Assembly: GCA_934276485.1 (NCBI GenBank)
Contig: CAKQTE010000120.1
Location: forward strand, 7,220 to 71,219
Direction: 5' to 3'
From: an uncultured Spirochaetales bacterium
GTDB lineage: Bacteria; Spirochaetota; Spirochaetia; Sphaerochaetales; Sphaerochaetaceae
Length of the DNA stretch: 64,000 bases
Shown: piece after piece, positions 43,473 through 51,756 of the stretch
Layout of the letters: each line of letters opens with the position of its first letter
How positions within the stretch are numbered: the first letter of the stretch is position 1
Program-made: the position numbers and the translations under genes
The notes under the pieces: generated by a model
The model's input: only the letters and a program-made list of their open reading frames with translations
Told to the model about the DNA's origin: nothing
Database searches by the model: none

Positions 43473-44704
43473 CTTTCCTCCAATAGCTCTAGAAAAGCTT
43501 CAGCTCTTGTTTTCATCTGACCATCTTGGCTATTGCGTTTATCAAGAGCATCACCATCCAAAACAAGAAATGGAATATCCTTTTCTTTGTAATGAGCTTT
43601 CAATAGCGAAAGTCCCCCGGATGCTTCCTTGCATCCCCATTGGCTGAATGCAATGATTCCATCTGTTTTATGAATGGACAATATTCTATCAAGGTGCTCT
43701 ATCTTATACTCATATGGCCTATTGAATGCATTGTGAATTAGTTTACGTGCAAGTGATTCAAATGGCTTATCTGGATCTAGGATATCGAAAGTATCGAATA
43801 TCATATCTGATCCAACAATCTGATATTTATCAGAAGAATCAAAGAGTGCTTTCAAAGGTTCTGAATAAAATGGAAGAACATGAACCCATAGAATGTTCTT
43901 ACCATCAAATAATTCAGCACTCTCTAGTTCTTTATTTACTCTCTTTATCCAAGACAGAAACTCTTTGGTTCCCAATAGAGAGTGTGTTGCCATTATCAAA
44001 TACATCTGATCTATAAGCTTTCCAGGATATTTATGAATGGAGGAAAGCTTATAGAACCTAATGAGCTCTTCTCTACCTTCATTTTCCATTCTGATAATTT
44101 CCCTAAGTTTATCTATATCGAATGTAGAGAATGATTTAGCCAAAGTTTCTAGCTCCTCTGCTAGATACTTTATGCTCGATTTATCATCTGAATATGGAAT
44201 ATCTATATAATGAAATGGAATATCTTTCTTTTCAGATAGATACCTAAATGCACATAGATTCCCATCGCATGCAACGGACGTGGAAACAAGACTCTCAGAA
44301 ATTGGCGTTAATCCACTGACTGCAGAGATAAATGCCTTATGATAAGAGCAAAGAGTTGTTGCAACTCCTTCGCTCTCTGTTTTATCAATTAGGTATTTTT
44401 CAAGACCATACCCATGTGAAAGAAAACAAGATATTGCTTCTGTTGAAATTGCATTCACGCCCGATGCCATCAAAATCTCATGAGGTGTGAATATAGAAGA
44501 AAATACAAAACGTGAAGATAGAGAATTGCAGACATAATCCATCATCATGCTTTCCAGCTCTTGATATCCCTTAGCAATGGATTTATCTGGAGCAATATGA
44601 TTCTTGATAGCAAATAGCTTGAAGCCAAGGTATGCGCTTTTCCAGCCCTTACCTTCATATACTTTATCTCGAACATATTGAGTATATCTATCTGCAAAAT
44701 TCAT
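43469..44704 (-). CDS. 2-hydroxyacyl-CoA dehydratase-family subunit (HgdB/DCCP-like)
   Basis: 411 residues of the HgdB/BcrB/YjiM superfamily. Conserved features: FTPHEILMASGVNAIS near residue 72, TTLCSYHKAFISA (C119), STSVACDGNLCAFRY (C146, C151), AFSQWGCKEASGG (C358) and the ending DGDALDKRNSQDGQMKTR. The four Cys are placed like the ligands of a [4Fe-4S] or double-cubane cluster. Translated directly before the fused activator protein, with which it probably forms an ATP-driven low-potential reductase. Options are a dehydratase of an amino-acid fermentation pathway or a double-cubane-cluster protein acting on a small molecule; sequence alone does not decide. Confidence 0.83.
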   Translation of the reverse strand: MNFADRYTQYVRDKVYEGKGWKSAYLGFKLFAIKNHIAPDKSIAKGYQELESMMMDYVCNSLSSRFVFSSIFTPHEILMASGVNAISTEAISCFLSHGYGLEKYLIDKTESEGVATTLCSYHKAFISAVSGLTPISESLVSTSVACDGNLCAFRYLSEKKDIPFHYIDIPYSDDKSSIKYLAEELETLAKSFSTFDIDKLREIIRMENEGREELIRFYKLSSIHKYPGKLIDQMYLIMATHSLLGTKEFLSWIKRVNKELESAELFDGKNILWVHVLPFYSEPLKALFDSSDKYQIVGSDMIFDTFDILDPDKPFESLARKLIHNAFNRPYEYKIEHLDRILSIHKTDGIIAFSQWGCKEASGGLSLLKAHYKEKDIPFLVLDGDALDKRNSQDGQMKTRAEAFLELLEER

Positions 44705-44801
44705 AGATACAAGATAACAAAAAAGGAAAAAGATTTGAATAAGAAAGCCCCTCTAAGCAAGCCTAGAGAGGCAATATATCGAGAGGATTTCGATAACAAA
44801 A

Positions 44802-45875
44802 CTATTCAGCAGACTTCTTTGCAACTTCCCAACCTGTTCCAGCTTCCACTGCTTTATAACCTTCTGCAATGTATGCATCTGCTGGTTTTTCTGAGAATAA
44901 TCCACCTGTAATGAATCCAGTCTTATCTGCAGACTTAACAGCTACCTTATCAGCAGTTGTAGAAGTGCAAGTAAATTCACCACCCTTGATCTCAAGCGCT
45001 ACCTTATCAGGAGCTGGAGATGAGTTTTGACCCTTTGTCTGGTAGAAAGGAATGTAGCCAGAGAACTTACCAGAATTAACAACAACCTTAACTGGAAGAT
45101 TTGTTGTATGCTGCTTAATATAGATTGCAGAAGAAAGCTCTGAAGTAATAGAACCACCAACACTTGGAGATGTTCCATATTCAGTTCCACCAACAATTGT
45201 TGCACCGTTGATCTCTGCTTCTCCAGCACACAATACAAGAGCATTTCCATTACTTGTTATATTTGCTTTATCAACAATAACTTTTGCATAACCTGCAATA
45301 TAGATACCACCATCTCCTAGATCTTCAATCTTTGCATTTTCGTGAATATGAATCATTGGAGCTTTTTCAGTATTCTTAATTGTACCATTTACATAAAGAG
45401 GCTGCTTGCCCTTGATTGTCCCATAGATTTCAACTTTAACGCCATAGGAAGCACTTGCTCCATCAGCATTGTACACATTAATAGGACCTTCTACAGTTAC
45501 ATCTTTTCCAATTGAAAGATAACTCATTGTATCCTTCTCTAGGCTAGCAGAACCTGTGATATCAAAGGTTTTATCTCCTACTGATTTGATTGTTCCTTTA
45601 CCAACAACACTAAGACTTCCGCCTTCTCCTGTTCCTTGGTAATTGATACTAATACTGCCATTACCTAAATCAATGGTTTTCCCATTGAGATCAATTGTCA
45701 GTGTTTGTCCTTTATTGATATCAATATAGTCATTTACAGCAATGTCATTCTTTAAATAAATAGCTTTTGTGCCATCTCCGACTGCAGCAAGTAAAGCTTC
45801 CTTTGTTTCAACGCCAACAATTTTTACAGTTTCATTCTCACAAGAGATAGCAAATATAGCCAATAGTACAACCAT
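44802..45875 (-). CDS. Lipoprotein with beta-helix-like repeats; start region frameshifted
   Basis: 357 residues from ATG 45875. It has a short hydrophobic leader and lipobox AISC (Cys12), then a beta-rich repeat region: a series of short strands such as IDLNGKTIDLGNGSISINYQG, GKDVTVEGPINVYNADG and NALVLCAGEAEINGATIV, in the style of pectin-lyase-like parallel beta-helices. The expected lipoprotein start, an ATG at 45901 with AAGGAG at proper spacing, is out of frame: it reads ATGAAAAG, where ATGAAAAAG would join it to this frame. So the gene has an apparent one-base deletion in an A-run. Either it is phase-variable or inactivated, or translation starts at ATG 45875, or there is a sequence error. 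Function unknown. Confidence 0.7.
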   Translation of the reverse strand: MVVLLAIFAISCENETVKIVGVETKEALLAAVGDGTKAIYLKNDIAVNDYIDINKGQTLTIDLNGKTIDLGNGSISINYQGTGEGGSLSVVGKGTIKSVGDKTFDITGSASLEKDTMSYLSIGKDVTVEGPINVYNADGASASYGVKVEIYGTIKGKQPLYVNGTIKNTEKAPMIHIHENAKIEDLGDGGIYIAGYAKVIVDKANITSNGNALVLCAGEAEINGATIVGGTEYGTSPSVGGSITSELSSAIYIKQHTTNLPVKVVVNSGKFSGYIPFYQTKGQNSSPAPDKVALEIKGGEFTCTSTTADKVAVKSADKTGFITGGLFSEKPADAYIAEGYKAVEAGTGWEVAKKSAE

Positions 45876-45901
45876 TGCTATAACGAAAAGATTCTTTTCA
45901 T

Positions 45902-46056
45902 ATATACCTACTCCTTAAATATGTATATTAGATTCTTTACTTGCTTTATTTATTCTGTCAAGCGTTAATTCGTTACTATAGTTTTAATTATTTAAACAGA
46001 CTGACAAAAAATCATCTAGTTATATTCATGCAGGTAAAACAATCAGAGAGGAAAAT
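45902..46056. other. AT-rich intergenic stretch with small promoter-like signals
   Basis: Between the frameshifted lipoprotein and a small plus-strand ORF. It contains CTGACA (46001-46006), 16-bp spacer, TATTCA (46023-46028), a candidate plus-strand promoter. I saw no other gene. Confidence 0.35.
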
Positions 46057-46176
46057 ATGAAAAAGTTTGATGTTTTTACAAATTTATTTGTTTGTCGTTT
46101 TAACAACAAAACACAATATGAAAAACAATCAAAATCAGAAATCTACCAAAAGATTTTCCAGGAAAGATCTTGGTAG
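46057..46176 (+). CDS. Possible 39-residue small protein
   Basis: ATG 46057 has GAGAGG 5 bp upstream and encodes MKKFDVFTNLFVCRFNNKTQ followed by YEKQSKSEIYQKIFQERSW, ending with TAG at 46176. A weak promoter (46001-46028) lies upstream. It is basic with one Cys and no recognised family, lies between two minus-strand genes, and may be a real small gene or chance. Confidence 0.35.
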   Translation: MKKFDVFTNLFVCRFNNKTQYEKQSKSEIYQKIFQERSW

Positions 46177-46194
46177 AAGAAAGCAACTACAAAA

Positions 46195-46222
46195 AAAATG
46201 CCAGCATTACACTGGCATTGTT
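46195..46222 (-). terminator. Terminator of the iron-type ABC operon
   Basis: Minus strand stem AATGCCAG / CTGGCATT with a 7-nt loop followed by eight T, 16 nt after the ATPase stop. Confidence 0.85.
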
Positions 46223-46238
46223 AGAAATATATGATCGT

Positions 46239-47315
46239 TTATAGAACATGTAGTGATTCAGTATCGATAACTAAATGGCACACATCCCCTGCTTTATAAA
46301 CCTTTTTATTCTTTGGATTGTATTCTTCAAGCTTAACAAGAGTATCTCCTACCATTACATGATAGTTCTGATAAGAACCCATGAAGCATGAAACTACAAC
46401 TTTACATTCGATTCCACCCTCATCTCCGAGTTTAGCAGCCTCAGGGCGAAGTACAGCAGTATAAGAATGGCCAAGTTTCATATCATTCTTCATAGGAGTC
46501 TTTAGCTTCTTGCCTTCAAAATCAAGAACAGCATATCCACCTTCTTCGCCTTTGAATGTTCCCTTCAAGAAGTTAGCTTCACCGATGAAGTCAGCTACAA
46601 ATTCATCAACAGGATGGTAGTAGATCTCCTCCGGCGTTCCCATCTGAGCAACTACTCCCTTGTTCATGATGATGATTCTGTCAGATATTGCCATAGCTTC
46701 AGATTGATCATGAGTTACATATATAGCTGTAATTCCAACCTCCTGCTGAATGCGTCTGATTTCGGTTCTCATCTGAACTCTTAGTTTTGCATCCAAGTTT
46801 GAAAGAGGCTCATCGAACAACAAGACAGATGGCTCAAGAACAAGAGCACGCGCAAGAGCAACACGCTGTTGCTGTCCACCTGAGAGCTGATTGGTCATTC
46901 TCTCTTCCATTCCATCAAGCTCAACTAAGTGAAGGATTCTCAAAACCTTCTCTCTTATTTCCTCCTTAGGAAGCTTTCTAAGTTTCAAGCCATAAGCTAC
47001 GTTGTCATAGATATTATAGTGAGGAAGAAGAGCATAGCTTTGGAATACCATCGCAGTGTCACGCTTATTAGGAGTCAGCTCGTTGATAGCTTCGTCTCCC
47101 AAGTAGATTTCTCCCTCATCAGGGCTTTCAAAACCAGCAATCATCCTGAGTGTTGTAGTCTTTCCACATCCTGATGGACCTAGAAGTGTTACAAATGAGC
47201 CTGGCTCAATAACAAGAGAAGTATCCTTAACAGCATAGAAATCCTTACCTGTCTTTGGGTCCTTATATATCTTCGATATGTGTTCTAGACGAACACCTTT
47301 CTTAATCTTTTCCAT
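46239..47315 (-). CDS. Iron(III)-type ABC transporter ATP-binding protein
   Basis: 358-residue FbpC/PotA-like ATPase. Walker A LLGPSGCGKTTTLRMIAGFE, Q-loop MVFQSYALLPHYNIYDNVAY, signature LSGGQQQRVALARALVLEP, Walker B VLLFDEPLSNLD, H-loop VTHDQSEAM, and a C-terminal TOBE-like domain. Adjacent genes for a two-domain permease and a binding protein suggest ferric iron, hexose-phosphate or phosphonate uptake; the BitABC/AfuABC type in spirochaetes is a good comparison. Start coincides with the permease stop. Confidence 0.93.
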   Translation of the reverse strand: MEKIKKGVRLEHISKIYKDPKTGKDFYAVKDTSLVIEPGSFVTLLGPSGCGKTTTLRMIAGFESPDEGEIYLGDEAINELTPNKRDTAMVFQSYALLPHYNIYDNVAYGLKLRKLPKEEIREKVLRILHLVELDGMEERMTNQLSGGQQQRVALARALVLEPSVLLFDEPLSNLDAKLRVQMRTEIRRIQQEVGITAIYVTHDQSEAMAISDRIIIMNKGVVAQMGTPEEIYYHPVDEFVADFIGEANFLKGTFKGEEGGYAVLDFEGKKLKTPMKNDMKLGHSYTAVLRPEAAKLGDEGGIECKVVVSCFMGSYQNYHVMVGDTLVKLEEYNPKNKKVYKAGDVCHLVIDTESLHVL

Positions 47316-49027
47316 TATTCAGCCTCCTGAATTTTCTTACTGGTTCCAAAGTGCTTGATGAATAGGTTCATCAACAGTACTGAGCCATATGTTATAACGA
47401 TGAGGATAGTTGCAAATGCGCACGCAAGTCCGTAGTTACCCTTCTCTGCAAACTCGTTGATCTGTACGGTAATAAGCAAGAACTGTGGAGTAACAAGAAG
47501 AATGATAGCAGAGATAGCTGTGATACTTCTTACGAATGCAGTTACAAGACCACTTAGGAATGAATCCTTGATCAAAGGAAGAGTAACTGTCATGAATACC
47601 TGGAATGAGTTAGCTCCCATATCATATGCAGACTCTTCAATTGACTTATCGATCTGCCTTAAAGCAGAAATTCCACTTCTTGTTCCTGTAGGTAGAGATC
47701 TAACTACAAACACAATAACGAGAATAGCAGCAGATCCATATAGGCCTTGCAGTATACCAGTATGGAACAAACCACCGGAGAATCCTCTGATGTATCCAAC
47801 ACCAAGAACAGTTCCAGGAACAGCCATAGCTAACATGGATACAGCTTCAATAAAGCCTTTGGCCTTGAACTTCTTCTTAACAACAAGATAAGAGATAATC
47901 ATTGACAAGAGCGCTGTAATTGGAGCTGAGATCAAGGAAAGCATAAAGGAGTCCTTGAATGCCTTGAATCCCTTGTATCGAGTAAATACAAGCTTGAACC
48001 ACTTAGTTGTTAGTGGGAAGAACTTATATCCCCAAGTTGGGAAGAATGCACCAATTGGAACACAGATGTACATAACAATTACAAATATTGCTATAGCGGA
48101 ACAGAAGACGGTCAGTGGATACTTAACTGACTTATCCTCTATAAGCATTCTGCCTCTCGATGCCTTACCTGTAAGAGTTGCAGCTGTCTTCTTTTCTAGA
48201 ACATATTTCTGAACAGCGAACATCAAGAGTGTAATTGCAAGTAGTACTACTGCCATTGCAGCTGCACCGGGCTTGTCGTATGCGCCAGTGATTTGCAAAT
48301 AAATAGTTGTTGCAAGAGTATCGTAAGAGCCACCGATTATCATTGGGTTAGCAAAGTCTGCAATGGATTCAATGAATGTAACCAAGAATGCATTACCCAA
48401 TCCTGGAAGCATCAAAGGAAGAGTAACGCTTGTAAATACCTTGAATCGAGATGCACCCATATCTCTAGCAGCTTCCTCAAGAGATGGATCGATATTCTTT
48501 AAAAGGCCCTTTAGCATCATGTAACAAACTGGGAAAAATGTTAAAGATTGAACTATTGCGATTCCCCAAAAGCCATATACGGAGTTATCATATATGCCTA
48601 ACAGGTGTCGTGTGATAATTCCTGCTTTACCAAAGAGCATGATCATTGAAAGAGATAGAACAAATGGTGGAGATACTACAGGAAGCATTGATACTACCTT
48701 AAATAGTCCTCCAACGAATTTGTTCATCTTTAGATATACTTCAACATACGCAAACAAAAGTCCAACTAGAGTTGAGAAGATACCAACTACAAAGCCGACT
48801 TTCAACGTATTGGTAATTGCTGTTTTAAATGTTGGGATGGAGAAGATACGTTTGAATGCACTGATACCAAACTTTCCATCTCCTACAAAAGAATCAACTA
48901 GCAAAATAGCCAATGGATATAAGATAAACAGGGTAAGAAAAGCAATCAGCACTACAATTGTAGTTACCATGATAGGATCCTTCATCAGCTTCTTCCTATC
49001 TAGTGCTGCGCCTTGACCTTTGGCCAT
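47315..49027 (-). CDS. Iron(III)-type ABC transporter permease (fused two-domain)
   Basis: 570 residues with two MetI-like permease halves and about 12 helices, as in FbpB/AfuB. EAA loops: PSLEEAARDMGASRFKVF in the first half and KSIEESAYDMGANSFQVF in the second. A single polypeptide makes the channel. Its ATG 49027 has AGGAGG. An RNA hairpin (49052-49077) separates it from the upstream binding-protein gene. Confidence 0.93.
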   Translation of the reverse strand: MAKGQGAALDRKKLMKDPIMVTTIVVLIAFLTLFILYPLAILLVDSFVGDGKFGISAFKRIFSIPTFKTAITNTLKVGFVVGIFSTLVGLLFAYVEVYLKMNKFVGGLFKVVSMLPVVSPPFVLSLSMIMLFGKAGIITRHLLGIYDNSVYGFWGIAIVQSLTFFPVCYMMLKGLLKNIDPSLEEAARDMGASRFKVFTSVTLPLMLPGLGNAFLVTFIESIADFANPMIIGGSYDTLATTIYLQITGAYDKPGAAAMAVVLLAITLLMFAVQKYVLEKKTAATLTGKASRGRMLIEDKSVKYPLTVFCSAIAIFVIVMYICVPIGAFFPTWGYKFFPLTTKWFKLVFTRYKGFKAFKDSFMLSLISAPITALLSMIISYLVVKKKFKAKGFIEAVSMLAMAVPGTVLGVGYIRGFSGGLFHTGILQGLYGSAAILVIVFVVRSLPTGTRSGISALRQIDKSIEESAYDMGANSFQVFMTVTLPLIKDSFLSGLVTAFVRSITAISAIILLVTPQFLLITVQINEFAEKGNYGLACAFATILIVITYGSVLLMNLFIKHFGTSKKIQEAE

Positions 49028-49051
49028 AGCTTTCCTCCTTTATTTGAAAAT

Positions 49052-49077
49052 AAGGGATGAGGAACTCCCCATCCCTT
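49052..49077 (-). other. Attenuator-like hairpin after the iron-type binding protein gene
   Basis: Minus strand stem AAGGGATG / CATCCCTT with a 10-nt loop followed by ATTTTC. It lies between the binding protein stop and the permease start, the same position as hairpins in the sugar and BMP operons. Confidence 0.6.
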
Positions 49078-49097
49078 GATAATTTGTTAGATTGTAA

Positions 49098-50216
49098 TTA
49101 CTTAACCTGGAAACGAGTTGTATCACCAGTTGCAGCTCCAGAATTAGCAAGAGCATTCATAACCTCTGTGATATAAGTCTTGATGTTAGCAGTAGCATCC
49201 TCGAAGTCATAATCGATGACGTTAGATGGATCGAGACCAAACTTGTAAGCAATCTCTGGCTGCTCAGCATTGTCAAGAACCAAGAACTGGTAAGAACCAT
49301 TTTCCTTAGCGATGTTTACACAATCTGGAGAAAGAGCGAACTCAACCCAAAGCTTAGCTGCGTTTGGATGCTTTGCTCCCTTGAAGATAGCTGTAGCACC
49401 GATTTCACATGTTGTTCCTGATGAAGGAATAACAAGACCGATGTTGTCATAACCATTGTCAACAATCTGATAAATACCATCATGCAAGAATCCGATTCCA
49501 ATAACACACTCACCAGAACCAACGTTCTTTGAAGGACCTGAACCTGACTTTGTGTATACCTGGATGTTCTTGTCGAGGTCAACGAGGTACTGGATACCAG
49601 CATCATGCCCATACTTCTGGATTACAGTGTTAATAACAAGCTTAGCTGTTCCAGCTGTGTTGTAGTTACTTAGCCAAATAAGACCCTTGTACTCAGGCTT
49701 AATCAGATCTGCGAAATCCTGAGGCACGTCGATACCAAGTCTAGCAACCTCATCCTTGTTGTACATGAATCCTAGAAGACCTGTGTAGATACCATGCCAT
49801 CTGTGTTCCTTATCCATATAAACTGGAGATAGAAGATGCTTTGCATTCTCTGCTTCATATGGCTCCAAGAAACCCTCTGCAGCTAGAACGTTATAAGGGT
49901 CTGTTGTACCGCCGAACCAAACGTCAGCAGATGGATTGCCCTTCTCTTCTTCAATCTTTGCCTGAACTTCACCAGTTGACAAGCGCTGATATGTTGTCTT
50001 GATTCCATACATCTGCTGGAACTTTGCACATGCTGCTGAAAGATACTCTTCCTCACATGAACCATATACAATAAGTTCACCCTCTGCCTTTGCAGCAGCA
50101 ACAAGTGGACTATCTGTAGAAGCAGTTGCTGTTTTAGCTACTTCATTTGCACCCTGTGCGAAAATGCCGAAGCATAGTGTAGAAAGAACCAAAAGTGTTA
50201 CCAATACTTTTTTCAT
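49098..50216 (-). CDS. Iron(III)-type ABC transporter substrate-binding protein (AfuA/FbpA family)
   Basis: 372 residues. Signal peptide ending near LCFGIFAQGANEV; mature start SPLVAAAKAEGELIVYGSCE is typical of the family. Other motifs are PSADVWFGGTTDPYNVLAAEG, GFMYNKDEVARLGIDVPQ and GAKHPNAAKLWVEFALSPD. Family members bind ferric iron, sugar phosphates or phosphonates. The start ATG has AGGAGG, whose upstream flank can form a hairpin CCTAGG/CTTAGG (50224-50242). Confidence 0.9.
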   Translation of the reverse strand: MKKVLVTLLVLSTLCFGIFAQGANEVAKTATASTDSPLVAAAKAEGELIVYGSCEEEYLSAACAKFQQMYGIKTTYQRLSTGEVQAKIEEEKGNPSADVWFGGTTDPYNVLAAEGFLEPYEAENAKHLLSPVYMDKEHRWHGIYTGLLGFMYNKDEVARLGIDVPQDFADLIKPEYKGLIWLSNYNTAGTAKLVINTVIQKYGHDAGIQYLVDLDKNIQVYTKSGSGPSKNVGSGECVIGIGFLHDGIYQIVDNGYDNIGLVIPSSGTTCEIGATAIFKGAKHPNAAKLWVEFALSPDCVNIAKENGSYQFLVLDNAEQPEIAYKFGLDPSNVIDYDFEDATANIKTYITEVMNALANSGAATGDTTRFQVK

Positions 50217-50223
50217 ATAACCT

Positions 50224-50242
50224 CCTAAGCCTTCTCCCTAGG
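50224..50242 (-). promoter_or_regulatory. Hairpin at the ribosome site of the iron-type binding protein gene
   Basis: Minus strand CCTAGG (50237-50242) pairs with CTTAGG (50224-50229) around a 7-nt loop; the second arm overlaps TTAGGAGG, the ribosome site of the gene starting at 50216. Confidence 0.4.
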
Positions 50243-50371
50243 CCTATACAAATATTATTTATCCGCATACTTCAATTCGCAACAAACGAAAATGGTAAAT
50301 TCTTCATCTTTTTTGTTAATTCTGTGCTTTTTTGCTTTTTTGGAGCTACTGAACCGGATTAATTGTACAAA

Positions 50372-50458
50372 ATTGAACTAATTCACATGAAATTATCAGC
50401 AACTTGTTCAGAAATAAACAACCCAAAGCAAAACACCTTGGGTTGCAGTTAGTTCAAT
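50372..50458 (-). terminator. Terminator hairpin of the FmdE/FecBCD operon inside a longer inverted repeat
   Basis: CAACCCAAAG (50419-50428) pairs with CTTGGGTTG (50437-50445) with one bulge, and the minus-strand product is followed by TTTATTT. Around it ATTGAACTAA (50372-50381) and TTAGTTCAAT (50449-50458) form an outer 10-bp inverted repeat. It starts 6 nt after the FmdE stop. Confidence 0.6.
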
Positions 50459-50464
50459 TAGCAA

Positions 50465-51001
50465 TCAAACGTTGAATCTATCGTACTTATTGGCACAATC
50501 GAGACAGAGAGTTTTTCCGTCCTGGATTCTAATCCAATTGGCACCAGCCTTTTCTCCACAGCATTCACAGACATATGAGTCAAAGATTCTTGCTCTTTCA
50601 GGAAGGGTTATCTTTGTCTCTTTGACAGTAAATACCTTCTCAAGGTTCTCCATTGTTGCAAATGCTGGAATATCAACCTCTTTTGGATCTGGAATAGAGC
50701 CAGTTACTACAAGTCTAATAGACTTTCCATTAGCTCTTGAATAGAAAGAGTAAGCACTCTTACCTGTCATATGAAAAAGCAGATTCCCTTTACCTGCGGT
50801 GCATCCTGTGATCACCTGGATAGCATCAACTCCACATGCATCGTTTTCAGAAATACAAACAACTTGCTCATCTGTAGAGTATTCAAGATCTAGTAGTCTA
50901 GAAGCATATATTGCAGCAAGATAGCCAGTAACAAGTCCTTTGCATACATGTCCATGAAAATCAGCACACTTATCCCATTTGGCTTTATAGTCAAAACTCA
51001 T
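50465..51001 (-). CDS. FmdE-family protein with C-terminal zinc ribbon
   Basis: 178 residues. N-terminal FmdE domain: DFHGHVCKGLVTGYLAA (His16, His18, Cys20), SENDACGVDAIQVITGCTAG (Cys56, Cys67). C-terminal zinc ribbon CECCGEK...LCLDC (Cys145, 147/148, 166, 169). FmdE proteins bind metal or haem-like groups, and many stand next to metal transporters; 'formylmethanofuran dehydrogenase subunit E' is only the historic name. The start overlaps the ATPase stop by 4 bp (ATGA), so it is translationally coupled to the FecBCD-type importer. It may process, store or sense the imported metal complex. Confidence 0.85.
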   Translation of the reverse strand: MSFDYKAKWDKCADFHGHVCKGLVTGYLAAIYASRLLDLEYSTDEQVVCISENDACGVDAIQVITGCTAGKGNLLFHMTGKSAYSFYSRANGKSIRLVVTGSIPDPKEVDIPAFATMENLEKVFTVKETKITLPERARIFDSYVCECCGEKAGANWIRIQDGKTLCLDCANKYDRFNV

Positions 51002-51756
51002 ATCTCTTCCTTTATAAGGACATACCTCTGTCCTTCATCATTAATTATCTTTGCCTTGATTCCATACACAGAATCAATCATCTCTTCATTAACGTCATTT
51101 ACATGACAGTAGTATTTACCAACACCATCTTTCATGAAAAAGACCCTGTCAGAGCTAGAGAGAGCCAGATTCAAGTCATGAAGAATCACAAGAACAGTCA
51201 TATTCCTCTCTTTAGCCATCTTTCTAATAAGATTCATCATTGCATATTGGTTCTTTGGATCCAGTGCACTTGTAGGTTCATCAAGAAGCATCACACGAGG
51301 CTCTTGAACAAGAGCTCTTGCAACTAATACCTTTTGCATCTCTCCTCCCGACAGTTCATCAAGATTCCTGATAGCAAACTCTTCAAGTCCTAAGCGATGG
51401 ATCATATCTTCAACCATAGCCAAATCTTCGTTGCTTGCACCCCATTTCATATATGGTTTTCTACCAAGTAGAATGCTATCGAAGACAGAGATTTGAGTCG
51501 AATCGCTCTTTTGAGCAACATATGCAATTGCTCTTGCAAGCTCATTTCGATTCATTTCATCGGTTGAGACATTATCGATAAAAACCCTTCCTCTTGATGG
51601 CTTTCTGATTCTGTTGATACAAGTGATCAAAGTAGACTTACCAGCGCCATTGTTGCCAAGTATTGCAACTACTTCGCCATCGGAAGCAGAAAGAGAAACA
51701 TCCTTCAAAATCATGCTCTGACCATAGGAGAAAGAGAGGGATTCTATATCTATCAT
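50998..51756 (-). CDS. FecE/BtuD-type ABC transporter ATP-binding protein
   Basis: 252 residues from ATG 51756 (AGGAGG upstream); an upstream in-frame extension into the permease gene is not translated plausibly. Walker A AILGNNGAGKSTLITCINR, Q-loop IAYVAQKSDSTQISVFDSIL, signature LSGGEMQKVLVARALVQEP, Walker B VMLLDEPTSALD and ILHDLNLALSSSDRV. Siderophore/cobalamin/metal-complex subfamily. Coupled to permease upstream and FmdE downstream by 4-bp overlaps. Confidence 0.93.
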   Translation of the reverse strand: MIDIESLSFSYGQSMILKDVSLSASDGEVVAILGNNGAGKSTLITCINRIRKPSRGRVFIDNVSTDEMNRNELARAIAYVAQKSDSTQISVFDSILLGRKPYMKWGASNEDLAMVEDMIHRLGLEEFAIRNLDELSGGEMQKVLVARALVQEPRVMLLDEPTSALDPKNQYAMMNLIRKMAKERNMTVLVILHDLNLALSSSDRVFFMKDGVGKYYCHVNDVNEEMIDSVYGIKAKIINDEGQRYVLIKEEI

